From Mesostigma viride (taxonomy: Eukaryota; Streptophyta; Mesostigmatophyceae; Mesostigmatales; Mesostigmataceae): a DNA stretch of 64,000 bases. The position numbers were made by a program, and so were the translations under genes. Numbering within the stretch: position 1 is the first letter of the stretch; every line of letters begins with the position of its first letter. The stretch spans positions 9,325,128 through 9,389,127 of the forward strand of contig RPFO01000065.1 of assembly GCA_009746045.1 (NCBI GenBank), given 5' to 3'. Below, in pieces: positions 42,994 to 55,400 of this stretch. The notes beneath the pieces are model-generated. The model was not told the origin of the DNA and did no database searches. It worked only from the letters and a program-made list of their open reading frames with translations.

Positions 42994-43377
42994 CGTGCAT
43001 GATCATGAAGGCGGCTAGTGGCCCACATCAGCAATGCCCCTGCCGTACGCCCGCCCACCAAGAGAAAAGCATGTGCCAGGATGGGTGGGAGGCCAAAAGA
43101 ACAACATGCTTCCCACGTTGGGGAAGCCCACAATTAATTCCACAAGGAATGGTGTGACGGCGCGCGGGTCGCCGTCGACTCACACTAGTACGGCGCGGCA
43201 TAACCGGCACTCACCGTAGGGAACAGTCCGTGTCACTGCCAGTTAATTAATCATTTTACACGTCACTGCTGCAGCATACACAACGTTATACTTCACTCAT
43301 GCAGTACGGCTTCTATGCCGTATAGGCCTATATCTATGTCCACCGATCGATCAATATGAACAATAGTGATGGTACCT

Positions 43378-43397
43378 GCGCTGGTTGTCTCATGTAT
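43378..43397 (+). repeat. Dispersed short motif, partial copy
   Basis: CTGCGCTGGTTGTCTCATGT, a shortened copy of the motif found at 11606, 13866 and 17099. It lies about 350 bp upstream of the family A LINE copy. Confidence 0.6.
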
Positions 43398-43730
43398 TTT
43401 CAAGAGCAGGGCCCTCTGGCCGGTCGTGCGCTCAGTGGCAGCCGGTCATACCGCATAGCTTGGGCCGGGGGCATGGCCTACGTTAGCTTCGAATTGCTAG
43501 TCTGGCCCAACGACCCGGGGACGTGCATGCTCACTCTTCTTATTCAAAGACAATCAGTGCTTCGATGCGGCCCATGCTTATTCCCATGAAAGCCCTTATT
43601 GTTAGTGGAAAAGCCCTTCAAAACTGGGCCTTTTACACTAGTAGTACAGCTGCTACCCGTACTAGTACAGCAGCTAGTAGGGCACTTAGCTCGCACCAAC
43701 CAGGTAGACGGGAGTAGATGGGTCTTATCG

Positions 43731-45255
43731 ACGGGCCACGAGCCACGAGGTAGCCATGGCTGACGGCGGAGCTCATAACTTTCACGTTTGAGCACCGAAT
43801 TTAGCCGTGAATATCACTATCGCTTTGTCTTTCTAAGACGCACATGCTGATATAATTTTCCGAATCTATTATGCAATATATGACGAGAAAACGCCCCCTG
43901 CCGCAACGCAGTTTGGCGGATGCGCTGAGCGGATGTGCCGAGTCGGCCGTGAAAATCCTTCTGCAGCTCAGGCTGCAGCTTCGCCCTCAGGTCCGGCAGG
44001 CAGCGGTGACACTAGTCGTGCACTGGTGGTCGCCCAGCAACCTCCCGGGCTCAATGCCTCGCCATCGGCATCGCCTGACCCTAAACGCAGCCGCTCAGCC
44101 GACAAAACACGAGGGTCTTCACACCCCACAGAACCGCGCTTTCGGCCCCAACCTTTCAAGGTCGACGATCACAACTGGACCAACATGTCCCCGGCAACTG
44201 CCCTGCACTGCCTCTTCTACGGGGACTACGCCTCGCTTTACGACCTGTGCCTCCATCTCCACGACATCAACGTACCGCCTCATCACCTCGAACGGCGACT
44301 ACTGGCACAACATCAGTAATCTGTTCGGGTGCACCCGCCCCCAGCTTCAGCACATGATCCTCAACTCCCTTCTCATATGCGCTCTGACGGCGAGATCTGG
44401 GCTCCATCCATCTCCGCCCCCAGACTTCGTTCCATCCTTACGGAAGCCTTTCAGCAGCATGTGACCCCCCTTGCCGCCGATGTGGCAGCAATGAACGGCA
44501 CGCTGGCTACTGAACTTCCTCACCTTTCCACCACCGCCGCCTCCACCTCCACTGCCATTTCCGCCTCCACTGCCGACATCAAAGCCCAGCTCCTCGACCT
44601 CGACCAGCGCCTTCAAGCCACCGCCACCGCCCTTGAGTGCTTGCATGACACCGCTTGCCTCACCGCCCAGGCGGTGAAGGACATCGCCGCCCAGCCGGCA
44701 CCTGCTGGCCCGGCCCGCGGCGATGCTCCCTCCACCTGGGCGGACTTGCTTAAGCATCACACCACCTCCACCACCTCCACCATCGCGGCACAACTCAAGC
44801 AACAAGCCCTCGACCTTCGCGAGGAGGCCGACATCACCAAGCGCAGCCACAATGTCATTGTCAAGCACTTCGACCAGCCGGCAGGCCGAGACCTCCACGA
44901 GCCTTCTCGAGGCATTTAAGCATGCCATTTTTGCCCCCATGCAACTCACTGGTGAGCTGCGGATGTCGGCTGTCCGCCTCCCCCGCGCGCGGCGGAAGGC
45001 TGGCCCGGCACCCGTGCTCCTCACACATGGCGGACAAGCTGGCGTTCCTTAAATGCCGCAAGAAGCTCTCGGAGACTCGCTTCACGCTGGACGACGACTT
45101 GACCCTGGCCCAGCAACAGCGGCGACGCGAGCTATGGCCGACCTACCTTCAGCTCCGGCAGAGCGCCAGGGGGAAGCCGGTATACTGGAGGGGGGCGGTC
45201 ATCCACGTTGACCACAAGCCCTGGCAGCCCCCTCCTGCCACCTCACACTAGGGAA
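43731..45255 (+). mobile_element. LINE family A copy: 5' block and ORF1
   Basis: The 5' block (43731-43870) is the reverse complement of 13640-13790. ORF1 spans 43871-45251 with at least four frame changes: SAAQAAASPSGPAGSGDTSR, then NLFGCTRPQLQHMILNSLL in another frame, then AQLLDLDQRLQATATALECL, STWADLLKHHTTSTTSTIAA, THGG region and KKLSETRFTLDDDLTLAQQQ up to TAG at 45251. The 20 bases after the stop still match copy 11814-13790; beyond that the sequence diverges and no RT is present. Confidence 0.8.
43819..43861 (+). promoter_or_regulatory. Conserved LINE 5' block, second copy
   Basis: TCGCTTTGTCTTTCTAAGAC then GCACATGCTGATATAATTTTC; same hairpin and TATA-like run as at 13663-13697. Confidence 0.5.
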
Positions 45256-45259
45256 TATA

Positions 45260-47258
45260 TACCAGTAGTGTAGATTAGTCAGGCTTAGCCTAGCATGTGG
45301 CCCACGCGCATGTGCGCCCATAATGGCCCCCATGGATGTTGCCTTCAGAATTTAGCCAAGCCATGCCTATAATGGGACCCCCATGGATGTTGCAGTAAGG
45401 GGACGTGGCGCGCCGAATATTTTCCGCGCGAAAAAATTCGCGGCACCGGCCGTACCGTGAAAAGTGGGTGCTCCGTGCGCGCACCACTTGTGGAAGTGGC
45501 CATGGCGACTGCGTTTAGGCGAAACTAGCAATGTAGGGCTAGAGAAATGCAAAAAGAATGCTTGGATGTTGAAGACGATGATTTAATGATGTTGGGTTGC
45601 GGCGGCAAGTGGCTGGTTTACAATATCGCTGCTTTCTTTTACTGCCATCGGCATGGGGGGGAATCTGCATTTTTTTGCCGCGCGGAATAGAATAGAATTC
45701 GTGATTGCGGCAGTAAATTCTCAGTTTTGGGGGTCTTTTTGACCGTGAAGGATGCATTCTTATCGGTAGCATCGAATTCTAAACCGAACGGGTGCTTTTT
45801 GCTACATTTTCGGCCATTCTCGGTAAGTATTTCTTCAGGCCTGCGCAGTGCATGTCGGAACCTTCCATGGAAGAACGGCCGTTGTTGCGCGCCTGGCTGG
45901 GCGAGGGATCTACGAGGGCAAGGTATAGATTTGTGGCGACTGCTATCTATTATCAGTTCTTTCTTCGAAGAGCTCATCGTTCGAAGTTTTTTGCGTTCGT
46001 TTTGGTCAGTTTCCGCCAGTTAACTCTCCGTTGCTCGCCGTCGTGTTGACGAATACCTGGCAGCTTTAGCTTGTTTTCGTTGATGTCTTGATCAAATCCG
46101 CTTCAGTCTCAGCCGATGGATCCTAGGGAAGGCGTAAGGGATTTCATAGCACGTGTTCTGGCAAGGATGTTGTGCGTATGGACGCTTCTTGTTGTGTGAT
46201 AGTGACGCACCCTTTCCTCGCAGCGGCATCACAGCGGTCAGAAGCTGAACGGCCGCCACTGGCTTCTTTGCATTTTATCGTGCAGGGAAGGAATTTTTTT
46301 TTATCGACGATCATGTTGGAGATATTGCATTTGTTTGACTGCATGTAGATAGCTGCCATCATTGGTTTATTTGAGCTTTGATTGTTATGATGATGTGACA
46401 AGACAGCAATGTGCTGAGCCAACCATGGTTGACATGGTTGACTGCATGCAAGCTTTGTATGCCATGATCTCCTTGGTTCCTTGCCCTCCATAGTTCCAGT
46501 TTGTTGCCCATGTCGGGTAGGGCAGTTAAGGAGTTGTTGCTGTGCTGGTAAGCTTGGTTGGCATAACCCTTACATTCTAACCTGGGAGAAACATAGAAAA
46601 TGCTGGTAATGCATGTGAGTGCCATCATCATTATTGCTATTCACGTACTTATAAGTCTGGCCATGCTCGAGGGACAGTCAGTGAAGGAGTATGAGGTGCG
46701 TGGCCACCCCTTTGTACTTCATAACATATTCAGCATGGATTTGATCCATGTTGATGGCATGTAAAGTGTGATTGTGTTTACTTGCTTTCTGAGTGGTCCT
46801 TAGCGCCTCGTCAGGTGGTGAGTGGTCGTCTAGGAAACCCATCAGTGCGTGCCACAGTGACCCCCAACCTTGAGCATGTGTCGTCATCAGTGTGCTAGAG
46901 TTAACTATATGTGCTTTTGATCATAGATTTGCTGAGTGCTTGGCATGACGTTTACAAGGTAACCTTGGGTAGAGTATACTGTAGTGGATGGTCTCTTGGC
47001 ATGTATGCCTAGCAATCGTGTTGCTATGCTTGCGCTGGCAAGGTTGGCCATGCCGAGGGCAGGTGAGGGCAGATGTGGTGCCTAGCCGTTTGCTTATGTT
47101 TTGTGATCGAGTGGGGCATGCTTTCTGGATTTTTGGATGGAAAACAGCATGCCTAAGTGGCCATATACATTAAAAATATAATTACTTACCTAAGTGGCCA
47201 TATACAAAGAAACCCCCCCTTAAGCTTATGTTCAGGTTTGAGCACGCATAACCTTATT
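45260..47258. other. Region with a possible host first exon
   Basis: At 45852 an ATG opens MSEPSMEERPLLRAWLGEGS, ending in a good donor (GGCAAG|GTATAG at about 45923) within a GC-richer patch. It may be the first exon of the gene containing the PHD exon at 47295, but no intervening exon is recognised. Confidence 0.25.
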
Positions 47259-47287
47259 ACTTGAGCTAGACTTGTCGGAATGACCTG
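47259..47287 (+). repeat. 29-bp direct repeat, left copy
   Basis: Begins ACTTGAGCTAGACTTGTCGG and ends AATGACCTG; identical to 47622-47650. Confidence 0.95.
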
Positions 47288-47294
47288 TTTTAAG

Positions 47295-47537
47295 GGTGGC
47301 TGCCACGACGTGATGCAAAGGGAGGGGCAGGGGGACGATGGGGAAGGTAGTAGTGATGATGAGAATGATGTTGATGATATTCCTTGCCTTGCATGTGCGT
47401 CCCCGGATCGATGAAATTGACGGTGTCCCTTTCCTGCTGTGCAGCACATTCGGGTGCAAGGGAGGATTGCATGGGTGCTGCGCTGACCCCCCGTTGACTA
47501 AGGAGCCCAAGGGGGATTGGTTTTGCCCTGCCTGCAG
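47295..47537 (+). pseudogene. PHD-finger exon with a one-base frameshift
   Basis: Between an acceptor (TTTTAAG) and a donor (TGCAG|GTTGGG) lies an acidic lead (GDDGEGSSDDENDVDD) and a PHD zinc finger: IPCLACASPD, then after a +1 shift near 47410 DEIDGVPFLLCSTFGCKGG, LHGCCADPPLTKEPKGDWFC and PAC. The Cys4-His-Cys3 spacing fits a PHD finger, a reader of histone tails. The extra base could be a mutation or a sequence error. PHD fingers also occur in some transposons, so a host gene is not assured. Confidence 0.55.
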
Positions 47538-47621
47538 GTTGGGCAGGATGCTTACAAGGGCTGAAATAGTGACAATTTCTGGTTTAGCGGGCATTTTTGT
47601 TCTAATGCGCCAAACGCAATA

Positions 47622-47650
47622 ACTTGAGCTAGACTTGTCGGAATGACCTG
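47622..47650 (+). repeat. 29-bp direct repeat, right copy
   Basis: Second perfect copy of the repeat at 47259-47287. Together they bracket the PHD exon. Confidence 0.95.
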
Positions 47651-48094
47651 GGACTTGGACCACTGCTGTCCCCCTGATAGCCGGATTTTCGCTACATTTT
47701 GTTGCCTAATCTGAAGTGTTTATGACATGTTTATTCCCAATGTCCGGTAAAAAAAGGGTACTTTTGCGGGGAAATAATAACTGTTCAAGGTTTTGTCATT
47801 TTCATTATGTAAATAGCTCAGCAAGCTACAAACTCAGGGAACTATAGACGCTACATTTATTTTTTCCAACAAATGAGTGCATGGGCTGGGGCATACATAG
47901 CCCTAATTAGCGTCTTTTTCTATTTATAGCGCAATATTGGCGTATATGTGGGGGTAGTACCCCCAACAAGTGCATGGACAACTCACTAGAGATGTTATTT
48001 AGTGCCCCCAATCATAATTTAGCATGGTGCAACTGAAATTGAAGTGATATTAGCATGGGTAAAGTTTTAAGGTTTTTGGGGTGCCACCTCCAAA
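47651..48094. other. AT-rich spacer, nothing recognised
   Basis: No open frame or repeat of note. Confidence 0.5.
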
Positions 48095-48388
48095 GGTTTA
48101 GCCATGCTATGCCTACGCAGAGAGATGCTCTCTGTCGAGAAGCCATGCCCTAGCTCTTGTATAGCGGCGGTGCTGATCGTCCCCATCTATGACGGGCTCC
48201 CCTTAGCTGGGAGTTGCCCGAGACTCTGGGTGGTGCAGGTGCCCTAGTGCACCTAGAGCAAGTGTTGTTTACATTCCCACCCTTGCAGGAAGTAGCCTAG
48301 AATGTATTATAGGCCATCTGCCCCTTCTCAAGCGCTATGTGCTACAGATACTCCCAACGGAGTTATGTTCCTAATTAACTAATTAACC
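48095..48388 (+). mobile_element. LINE family A 3' tail, 5'-truncated
   Basis: Shares AAGCCATGCCCTAGCT.TTG, CTAGTGCACCTAGAGCAAG and CCCACCCTTGCAGGAAGTAG with the minus-strand tail at 11830-12110, then the stem-loop CTCCCAACGGAG and an AT-rich tail (CCTAATTAACTAATTAAC). Confidence 0.75.
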
Positions 48389-48830
48389 AGGTAGACACCT
48401 CACGTGGCCCCCCCGCGGGACTGTGCCCAGCTCAGCCTAGCCGGCACCTCCTTACGTGGGCCGGGCCCCGTGATGCTAGACGCCGCAAGGCCCGCACCTT
48501 CAAAGAACAGCTAGTAGATCGAGGACCTGGGGGGCCTAGGCCTCTCCGTGATTTGAAAAAAGATTATGGACAAGGCCAAGTGGGCCCAGGTCATAGAGGA
48601 CAACGAGCCCCCTCCCGTGGGGAAGCGCCCGCGTGTACAAACCTACGGGAAGCACGCCAGGCAGGTCCCCTAGGGTAGAGTTGCTGTTGCTAGATTTTGT
48701 AGACAGATGTTGTAGATAGCTGTTGTCGATAGATTAGACCGGTAGGACTGTTTGCACCCATCCATCCATCGAGGTTAATGCTCCGTGACTCCCTAACGGG
48801 AGCACGAGTCTAATTAATTAATTAATTAGT
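48389..48830 (+). mobile_element. 5'-truncated LINE C-terminal fragment
   Basis: Decayed frame with QVDTS-like start, LTWAGPR and RTFKEQLVDRG, corresponding to QVDTSDRLAG, LTWRAPGR and WTFRDRLG of the LINE at 62091-63125. The 3' end has the stem-loop ACTCCCTAACGGGAG and a TTAA-type tail at 48811-48828. It is inserted directly behind the family A tail. Confidence 0.65.
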
Positions 48831-49428
48831 TATACTAGTACAATAAAAAGCCTTATAACAATTCTACTTGCTTGACTCTTCAGACATGGAATTGCTCCCA
48901 CGGCCCACTGTTCTCTCAACGCAGCAAGCGGCGCAGGCCTGAAATTGCCACATATTTCCAAACCACCTGCATGGAAACTTGGCCGGTGCCCTGTGACCAG
49001 GCCATGGATCAGGCTCTCCCATCTGTGTGATGGCACTGCAGGTATGCAGGTCAGGACATACCGTCTCCAACCAGGCTCTCCACCAGTCTTTACACACACC
49101 GTTGTCTCACTGAACACAAACGTGTATGTTTAGACTAGCCAACGGCCATGGATGTAGCTCAGAGCTATAGGAAGAAGAAAGTGAAGGCAACTGCCAACCA
49201 GTCAATGGCAAGTATTGAGCAACAGCTGCCATGCATGCGACAAGCCACAGGTTTGGCCCGTGCAAACCTCAGGTTGGCCTCATAATAGGAACCCTGTTGG
49301 TCTTCCCTAATCCTCTTTCTTGTCCGATAACCCTCTTCTCCTTGAATCTTTTCCTTCCTCCCGTAATCCCGTAATCCCATTCTCCTCCTCTAACCGCCTT
49401 CTTCCTCCCCAAATCGTCTTCTTCCCCC
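48831..49428. other. 3' flank of the DPY-30/GAF gene
   Basis: Probably contains the 3' untranslated region. TGTAA, the usual chlorophyte polyadenylation signal, occurs on the minus strand at about 49089-49093, roughly 340 bases after the stop. Nothing else recognised. Confidence 0.35.
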
Positions 49429-52400
49429 CTAATCCTCTTCTTCCTCCTCCTCCTCCTCGCCCTCGGCATTCTCCTCCGCCTCCCTGGCAGCCGCCTCCGC
49501 CTCTGCCCTCGCCTCCGCCTCCGCCGCCGCCGCGGCCTCTGCGGCCTCGATCCGAGCACGCTCGGCTGCCTCGGCCACCTCCCTGGCGATCTGCTCCATC
49601 TCCAGTTTCTGCGCGCCGTCACAAAGGGGAACATGGCAGACAGTAAGAGAGGGGTGCGACAAAGGCAGGTCAGCGCGCAGGGGATGCCCCCAACAGGCCG
49701 CCACGTAGACCATGCCGCACACAAGCATCAGGGTAAGCGTTTATGATCGTAAACAAAAAAAAATGTTATCCAAGCCAAGCCATTGGAAGCAAACATTTTT
49801 GCGGTGCCTATATCAATCCATAATGTTCTTTACCAAGGAAAAAGTCATCCGATCCAACGCAACCAAAGCATACCTTTGCGATGGCGCCAAGAGCAAACCA
49901 GAATGATGACTGCTTTCAAGATGAACAAGCTTTCCAGGAAGAAATGCTATCCAGTCCGATCTTGACGAATAAAAGTACAGGAAGGCATACCTTTGCCTTG
50001 GCGGAAAACCGGAGCAAACCTGTTTCTATGAAGAAATGTATCATAAGACAATGGAGGCCCACCTTTGCAGTGGCGGCGTAACCTAGAGCGACCCAGAGCA
50101 AACCTAATCAACAAAGAAACGTGGTTTTATAAAACCCAACGGAGGCCCACCTTTGCGTTGGCGGCGTCGACAGCGGCCTTGTGCTTGCGGTTGGCATCGG
50201 ACGTCTCCTTTGCGATGGCCAGCCACTGGTTGAGCAGGTGGCCCACCATCGTCTCTGACTCAAGCACCTTCTTGTCAATCTTCTGCTCGCAACCGAAGCA
50301 GCAGTCGCGTCCAAAGGGGGGGTGGGGGGGGCACCAGGGGGAGAGGGGTGGGTTGGTTGAGAGGTAAGAAAGCGGAAAGAGAGAGCGGAAAGAGAGGTAA
50401 AAAAGCGGAAGTTTGGATAACCAGCAGTTCACAACTTGTCATGGAGCGGGGGGCAGGGAGGGGGGAAAAGAGGGTATTGATAAGCAAAACCCTAAGCGCA
50501 GGCTTGGATTGCGGGGGTCTGGACTGTACATCGTTGGGTAAACCGGGCCGTTGCTCTGGCTTCATAACCCAGTGTAAAATCTTTAAGTTACAGTATAATT
50601 GTTCACTAACACAGCCATGGATCATCCCCACTACCGCGAGTGACACAAATGAGAGGGGGGTGGAGGTACGTGGCAACATGCGTGCATGGGCAGGCAGTGG
50701 CAGGCAGTGTGCATGGGCAGGCAGTGGGCAGGGGATGCGAGTGTCAACCTTAGGTATCTAGCGTAGCATGCATGGGCAGTGGGGGGACGAGTAACATGTC
50801 TCTATTGGAGAACACCTGGCTGAGAAGGCATTAAAATCATGGTTTTGTTGACAGCTGCCATACTAGTTTCATGATGCGACGATGAGGGGGTGGGCATATA
50901 CTAGTACCCGTCACATTAGTTAACATCCATGAAAGTGAGGATTCCATGGAAGGGGTTACATGAAAAAGGGCCTTACATGAATTATTTGAGACTTGCATGA
51001 AAATGGGAACTAGTACGTAAACAGGAATAAGTAGAACATGCACTCGATGAGGGGGGTTCAGCGTGATCGGAAATCCACCCCTTTCATTGATTGGAAGTCG
51101 AGGGTTTGAGGTGGCGTGGTGCACGTACTGCAGTGTAGTGCTTCACATCCGCCCACTTGTCGTCGCCCAGCATCGTCTCTGGGTCCCAGGAGGTCAGGCG
51201 CTGCGCAAAAAAGCAGGCATGGGCAGGGTGCAGATCACAGTTGTAAATATTGCCACCAATCTGAGCCCGCTTCTGGGACAGCGGCAGTACCTTTGGGCAC
51301 CAAAACAGACGGTCTTCAACTCAATGCCGTCGCAGGATGCACACCTGTGAGTGCCTCCATGGATCAGTGACATGGGGTCGAAGATTTTTGCCGGATGAGA
51401 CGCATGGACACATCAAGCAACGCGTCTGGCAGTGCCAGGAGGTTATGGATGAACATTTGATATTGGTGCCACGAGGTTCTTGATGAATTTTGAAAATAGT
51501 GGAATGAGGTTCTGGATGAATGTGTATTATTGGTGCCAGGAGGCTCTGGATGAACATTTGATATCTGATAAACACCTAGAGATAAGTCTGCACACATGCG
51601 CTTCCAAGAGTCTGCTTTGTGGACATCCAGCAGGCGAAGGCAGGCAAGGGTATACCTACTAATATAAGTAGAATACAAGAAGATAAATTTCCTAGTCCCA
51701 GTACGTGAAGTAACTATCATAGCGCTATACTTTAGGGGTTACTAGCACCGCACAGAAAGTATTGCCGACCTATTTCTACAGACCAGTATACTACTATATA
51801 CCGGATGTAATGGAGTCGCATCGAGCGCCCACCTGGAAGAAGGACTCATCAAGCAGCCGGCGCGCGAGCTTCCATGTGCTGTATTTGGCATACTCCACGT
51901 CTGCCAGCAGGAACACCGCCTGGTGGCCAAGGCGCAGGAAAGGAGCAGGCGCGAGGGAAGGAATGAGACAAGAACACGATCCAACGTTAAAAAGTAACCT
52001 ATGGGAACCCAGCTACTTGAGGAGGGCACTTGCTACTAGGCTACTTGAGGAGGGCACTTGCTACTTGGCTATGGAACGCAGGACCACTGGCGGAACTGAA
52101 GAGGGCACTTACTACTAGGCCACAGAATGCATACCACTGGCAGAACTACACCACTACAGGGGAATACGGAGCGCAGGAGTGGTGGGCAGCCAAGCAATAC
52201 CGGCCCACTGGTGGCATTGGACTTGCATTCATCTTGTCACTGCCATTGCACATTGCCAGAGAGATGGAAAGTAAACTGGTTGTACACCGTGACTTGACGG
52301 ACAGAGGCACGGCAACAAACGCATGAATAGTTGAATTGATTCCGGATGCGGAATGGGCCCGTGGTTTGGCCTTGGTGACAGCCAAGCTGTTTGGGCAAAC

Positions 52401-55400
52401 AATCAACTCACCTTATTTAAGTGTGGATGGCATCTAAGAAGAAATTTTGATCCAGAAAGGAATGGCACCGAAATGGCCCCATGGCACTACCTTTATGACA
52501 GCGAAGGTGTTCTTTGGCGACCGCGTGAGCTGCTTCAGGTTGTTGATGGCGTTGGCCTGCAAGATGGTGGCGGTTGCCATTGGTGGGTGGTGGGTGGCGG
52601 CCACGGGTGGTGGGTGGAGTTGGGTGACGAGTGGAGGTGGTGGGTGGCGATGGGTGGCAGCAAGAGAAGTAGTTTTTGGTGTACACGAGTAAGCTCAGTT
52701 GAGGGTGCGGATCATGTGTACGTATGGGCCAGAAGCGGTCGGCCCAGGGAGGTTTGTTTACAAACACATAGCAGTTGATAGTCACTGTCATCAAGCAACG
52801 ATTGCCCAGCGTATCAATGGGCTTTTCATACTAGCAAAAGAGCGGATTCCCCACGAAGTGGACGCATATTCACACCTCTGTGGAAACAATCTGCATATAC
52901 GCCGCAGTTCCCATACCCTGACCAGATACATCGTGTCTGGAACTGCAAGTGGTGCTGCAAGCCATTCCATGCGCCAAGTGTAAATTAATGTGCTTGTTAC
53001 ATTGAATGGTTGGGAGCAGAGGGGAGTGCTTGTTAAACTTGGTGGAAGTCCGTGCAATGTCTTCCACAAAACTAATCATGAAAGAATATACTAACGCAAA
53101 CACACAATCCTTCCACCTCCCGCCGTGTGCACCTCCTCAACCCTCCACCTCTTCCCTCCTATAGCCTCGGTACGAAAACTTATCATATCATCGGCACAGA
53201 AATCCCGCTACACGACACGCTCGTCGCGTTAGAAAGCATACGTCTGCAAATCCATCCCAGGCTAGGAAGCATTTTGCAGGGCCCTGTCGCCGGGGAAAAA
53301 GGGAAAAAGAAAGCCTGAAGCCAGAAGAAAGAAAGGAAACACTCCCCTGAAACACTGCTCCCCTCGTGCAGAAATTTAAAGAGTACCCCACCTTTATGCT
53401 GTACAGCCCCTTGGCGACCGCGGCTAGCCGCTTGGCGTGCACGTCCAGGATGGCCTTCCACTTGTCACGCGCCGCCTCCAGCTTCTTCAGCTTCTTCTCG
53501 TTCGCTTTGAGCTGTGCCTTGACGCCATCTGGGTCCGCGTCCTCCCCTTCCTCATCTTCCTCCTTCTCCTCCTCCTTCTCCTCCTCCTCCTCCTCCTCCT
53601 CTTCCTCCTTCTCCTCCTCCTCAGGCTGCTCTTCATCCTCCTCCTCTTCCTCCTCCTCCTCGCCCTCCTCGCCCTCCTCCTTGGGCTTCTTGACCTTCTC
53701 CTCCTTGACCTTGACACCGAGCGCCTTGAGCTCTGGGTTAAACGCCACCACCTCCGCCTTCACGTCCACCAGAAGCTTCTGGAAGGACTCAGACTTGATC
53801 AGCGCCTCAGCCTCGGCGGCGGTGCGAGCTAGGTAGGTGGATATGATGCCCGCGACCTCCTGGATGAACTCGCGGTCCTCAGCTGTGAAGGGCCGCCCGG
53901 AGCCACCCTGGGAGGTCTTCAGGGTGTCGGCGCAGAGAAAGCCGACGTACTGGGGATGCCGGTAGGGGATGCCACCGGGCGTCAGGTGCGCGAGACAGGG
54001 GAGAGCCATGAATAGAGACATGAGAGCCATGCCACGATGGTGGGCGAGTGCATACCTATGAAGCGCTGTACCTGCTCTGTATGCGCATTGGGGCATCTGG
54101 GTATTCATGTAGAGCATACAGCGGGTGTAGAGATAAACACGGGACATAGCTGGATTTTCGCCACTGGACGTGAAAATACAGCATAAATCGTTGCGATGCA
54201 TTCTATGACATGCAAATACTTGTTGTGCATGTCGAGAAAGGCATCTCTAGTTTTTTGCAGCCTGTGCAAATCATTTAGCACCTTCAACCACATGATCAAC
54301 TTCAATTCCCCTCTTGAATACGAAGTATACAAAATATTAAGTCTGATATATAAAGAATCATAGCATCTTGAGCATCAAGTACATAACACATATACGTATG
54401 TCTCAATAACAGGGAAACCTCCCCACCCCCTCACCTGCTTGGGTGCCAGGCTGATGGCGGCCGCCAGGTAGCCACCGAGCCGCGGCACTCCCTTGAAGAA
54501 GTGCATGCCCTCCCGGTAGAGAGCGTTGGGCACCTCCACCAGCGGTATGGCACGGTCCACCAGCTCCATGGTGACACCCTGGACAGGGGGGGCACAATAA
54601 TAGTGTTGAAAAAAAGCGGCATGCAAGCATATATACCTTAGCCATTAGATACTGTTTATGGTAACGGTAATGGTCAAATACTAGTCACCATGAATGAGGC
54701 GGGGGCGTGTAGGGGGAGGAAAGAACAGGTCCAGGTTTGCAAGTAAAGGGATGGTGGATGGCACGAATGGCGAGGGGACCCGACATGAGGTATTAATGAG
54801 GGATAGTGGGTTGTGTGGTAGCCGATGGGACAGATGTCAGAATTACTACACTGCAACTGCCATGGGAGGTGCAGACATGTTGAGGAGGGGCGAGTGGGTC
54901 TCTGTGTGTGTGTGTGTTGCGGTGACGGCGATGGCCAAGTTATTGGCTATCTGCAGCGCACATGCCGTGTATCGGCTGATAGCACATGCAAACAGTGTGA
55001 ATAGATGGACATATATTTATATTAGGTAGATAAACCCAGATCCTTAGGCTTGGGCCTTCACTTCGTTGTTTCCATTCTTTTGAATGGCTTCAAATGTTGT
55101 CCTGAATTGCTCCATTCCTCCTTGATTGAGGGGGAGCCTACAAGGCCAGCACAAAGAGGCAAGGGTTGCGTGCAATTCCCCCGTTATCTATCCTGTTCAA
55201 TACCCTGTGCATTCCCTTCAGTATCTAGGCTATAACATATACTCTAGTACTACTATGTAGCCAGAAGTTCATAATTCTACTCACCGTCCCCCTCCGCAGC
55301 TCCTTGCCCACCATCCAGCTGTTGCCCTCCGTCGCCGCCTCATAATCCAGGTGCATCTTCTCAAACCCCTTGCGTGGCCGCACTTTCTTCTTCGCCCCCT

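Noticed and set aside
45639-46049. Overlapping frames of 80-110 codons on both strands
   Set aside because: Mutually exclusive frames without domains; only the short start at 45852 with a splice donor was kept as a weak note.
51292-51350. Possible extra exon of the DPY-30/GAF gene between good splice sites
   Set aside because: Its only open reading is out of phase; joining 51833 directly to 51200 keeps the frame and the stalk-like sequence continuous.
53487-53836. Plus-strand Leu- and Ser-rich frames
   Set aside because: Antisense readings of the Glu-rich exon 4 of the DPY-30/GAF gene.
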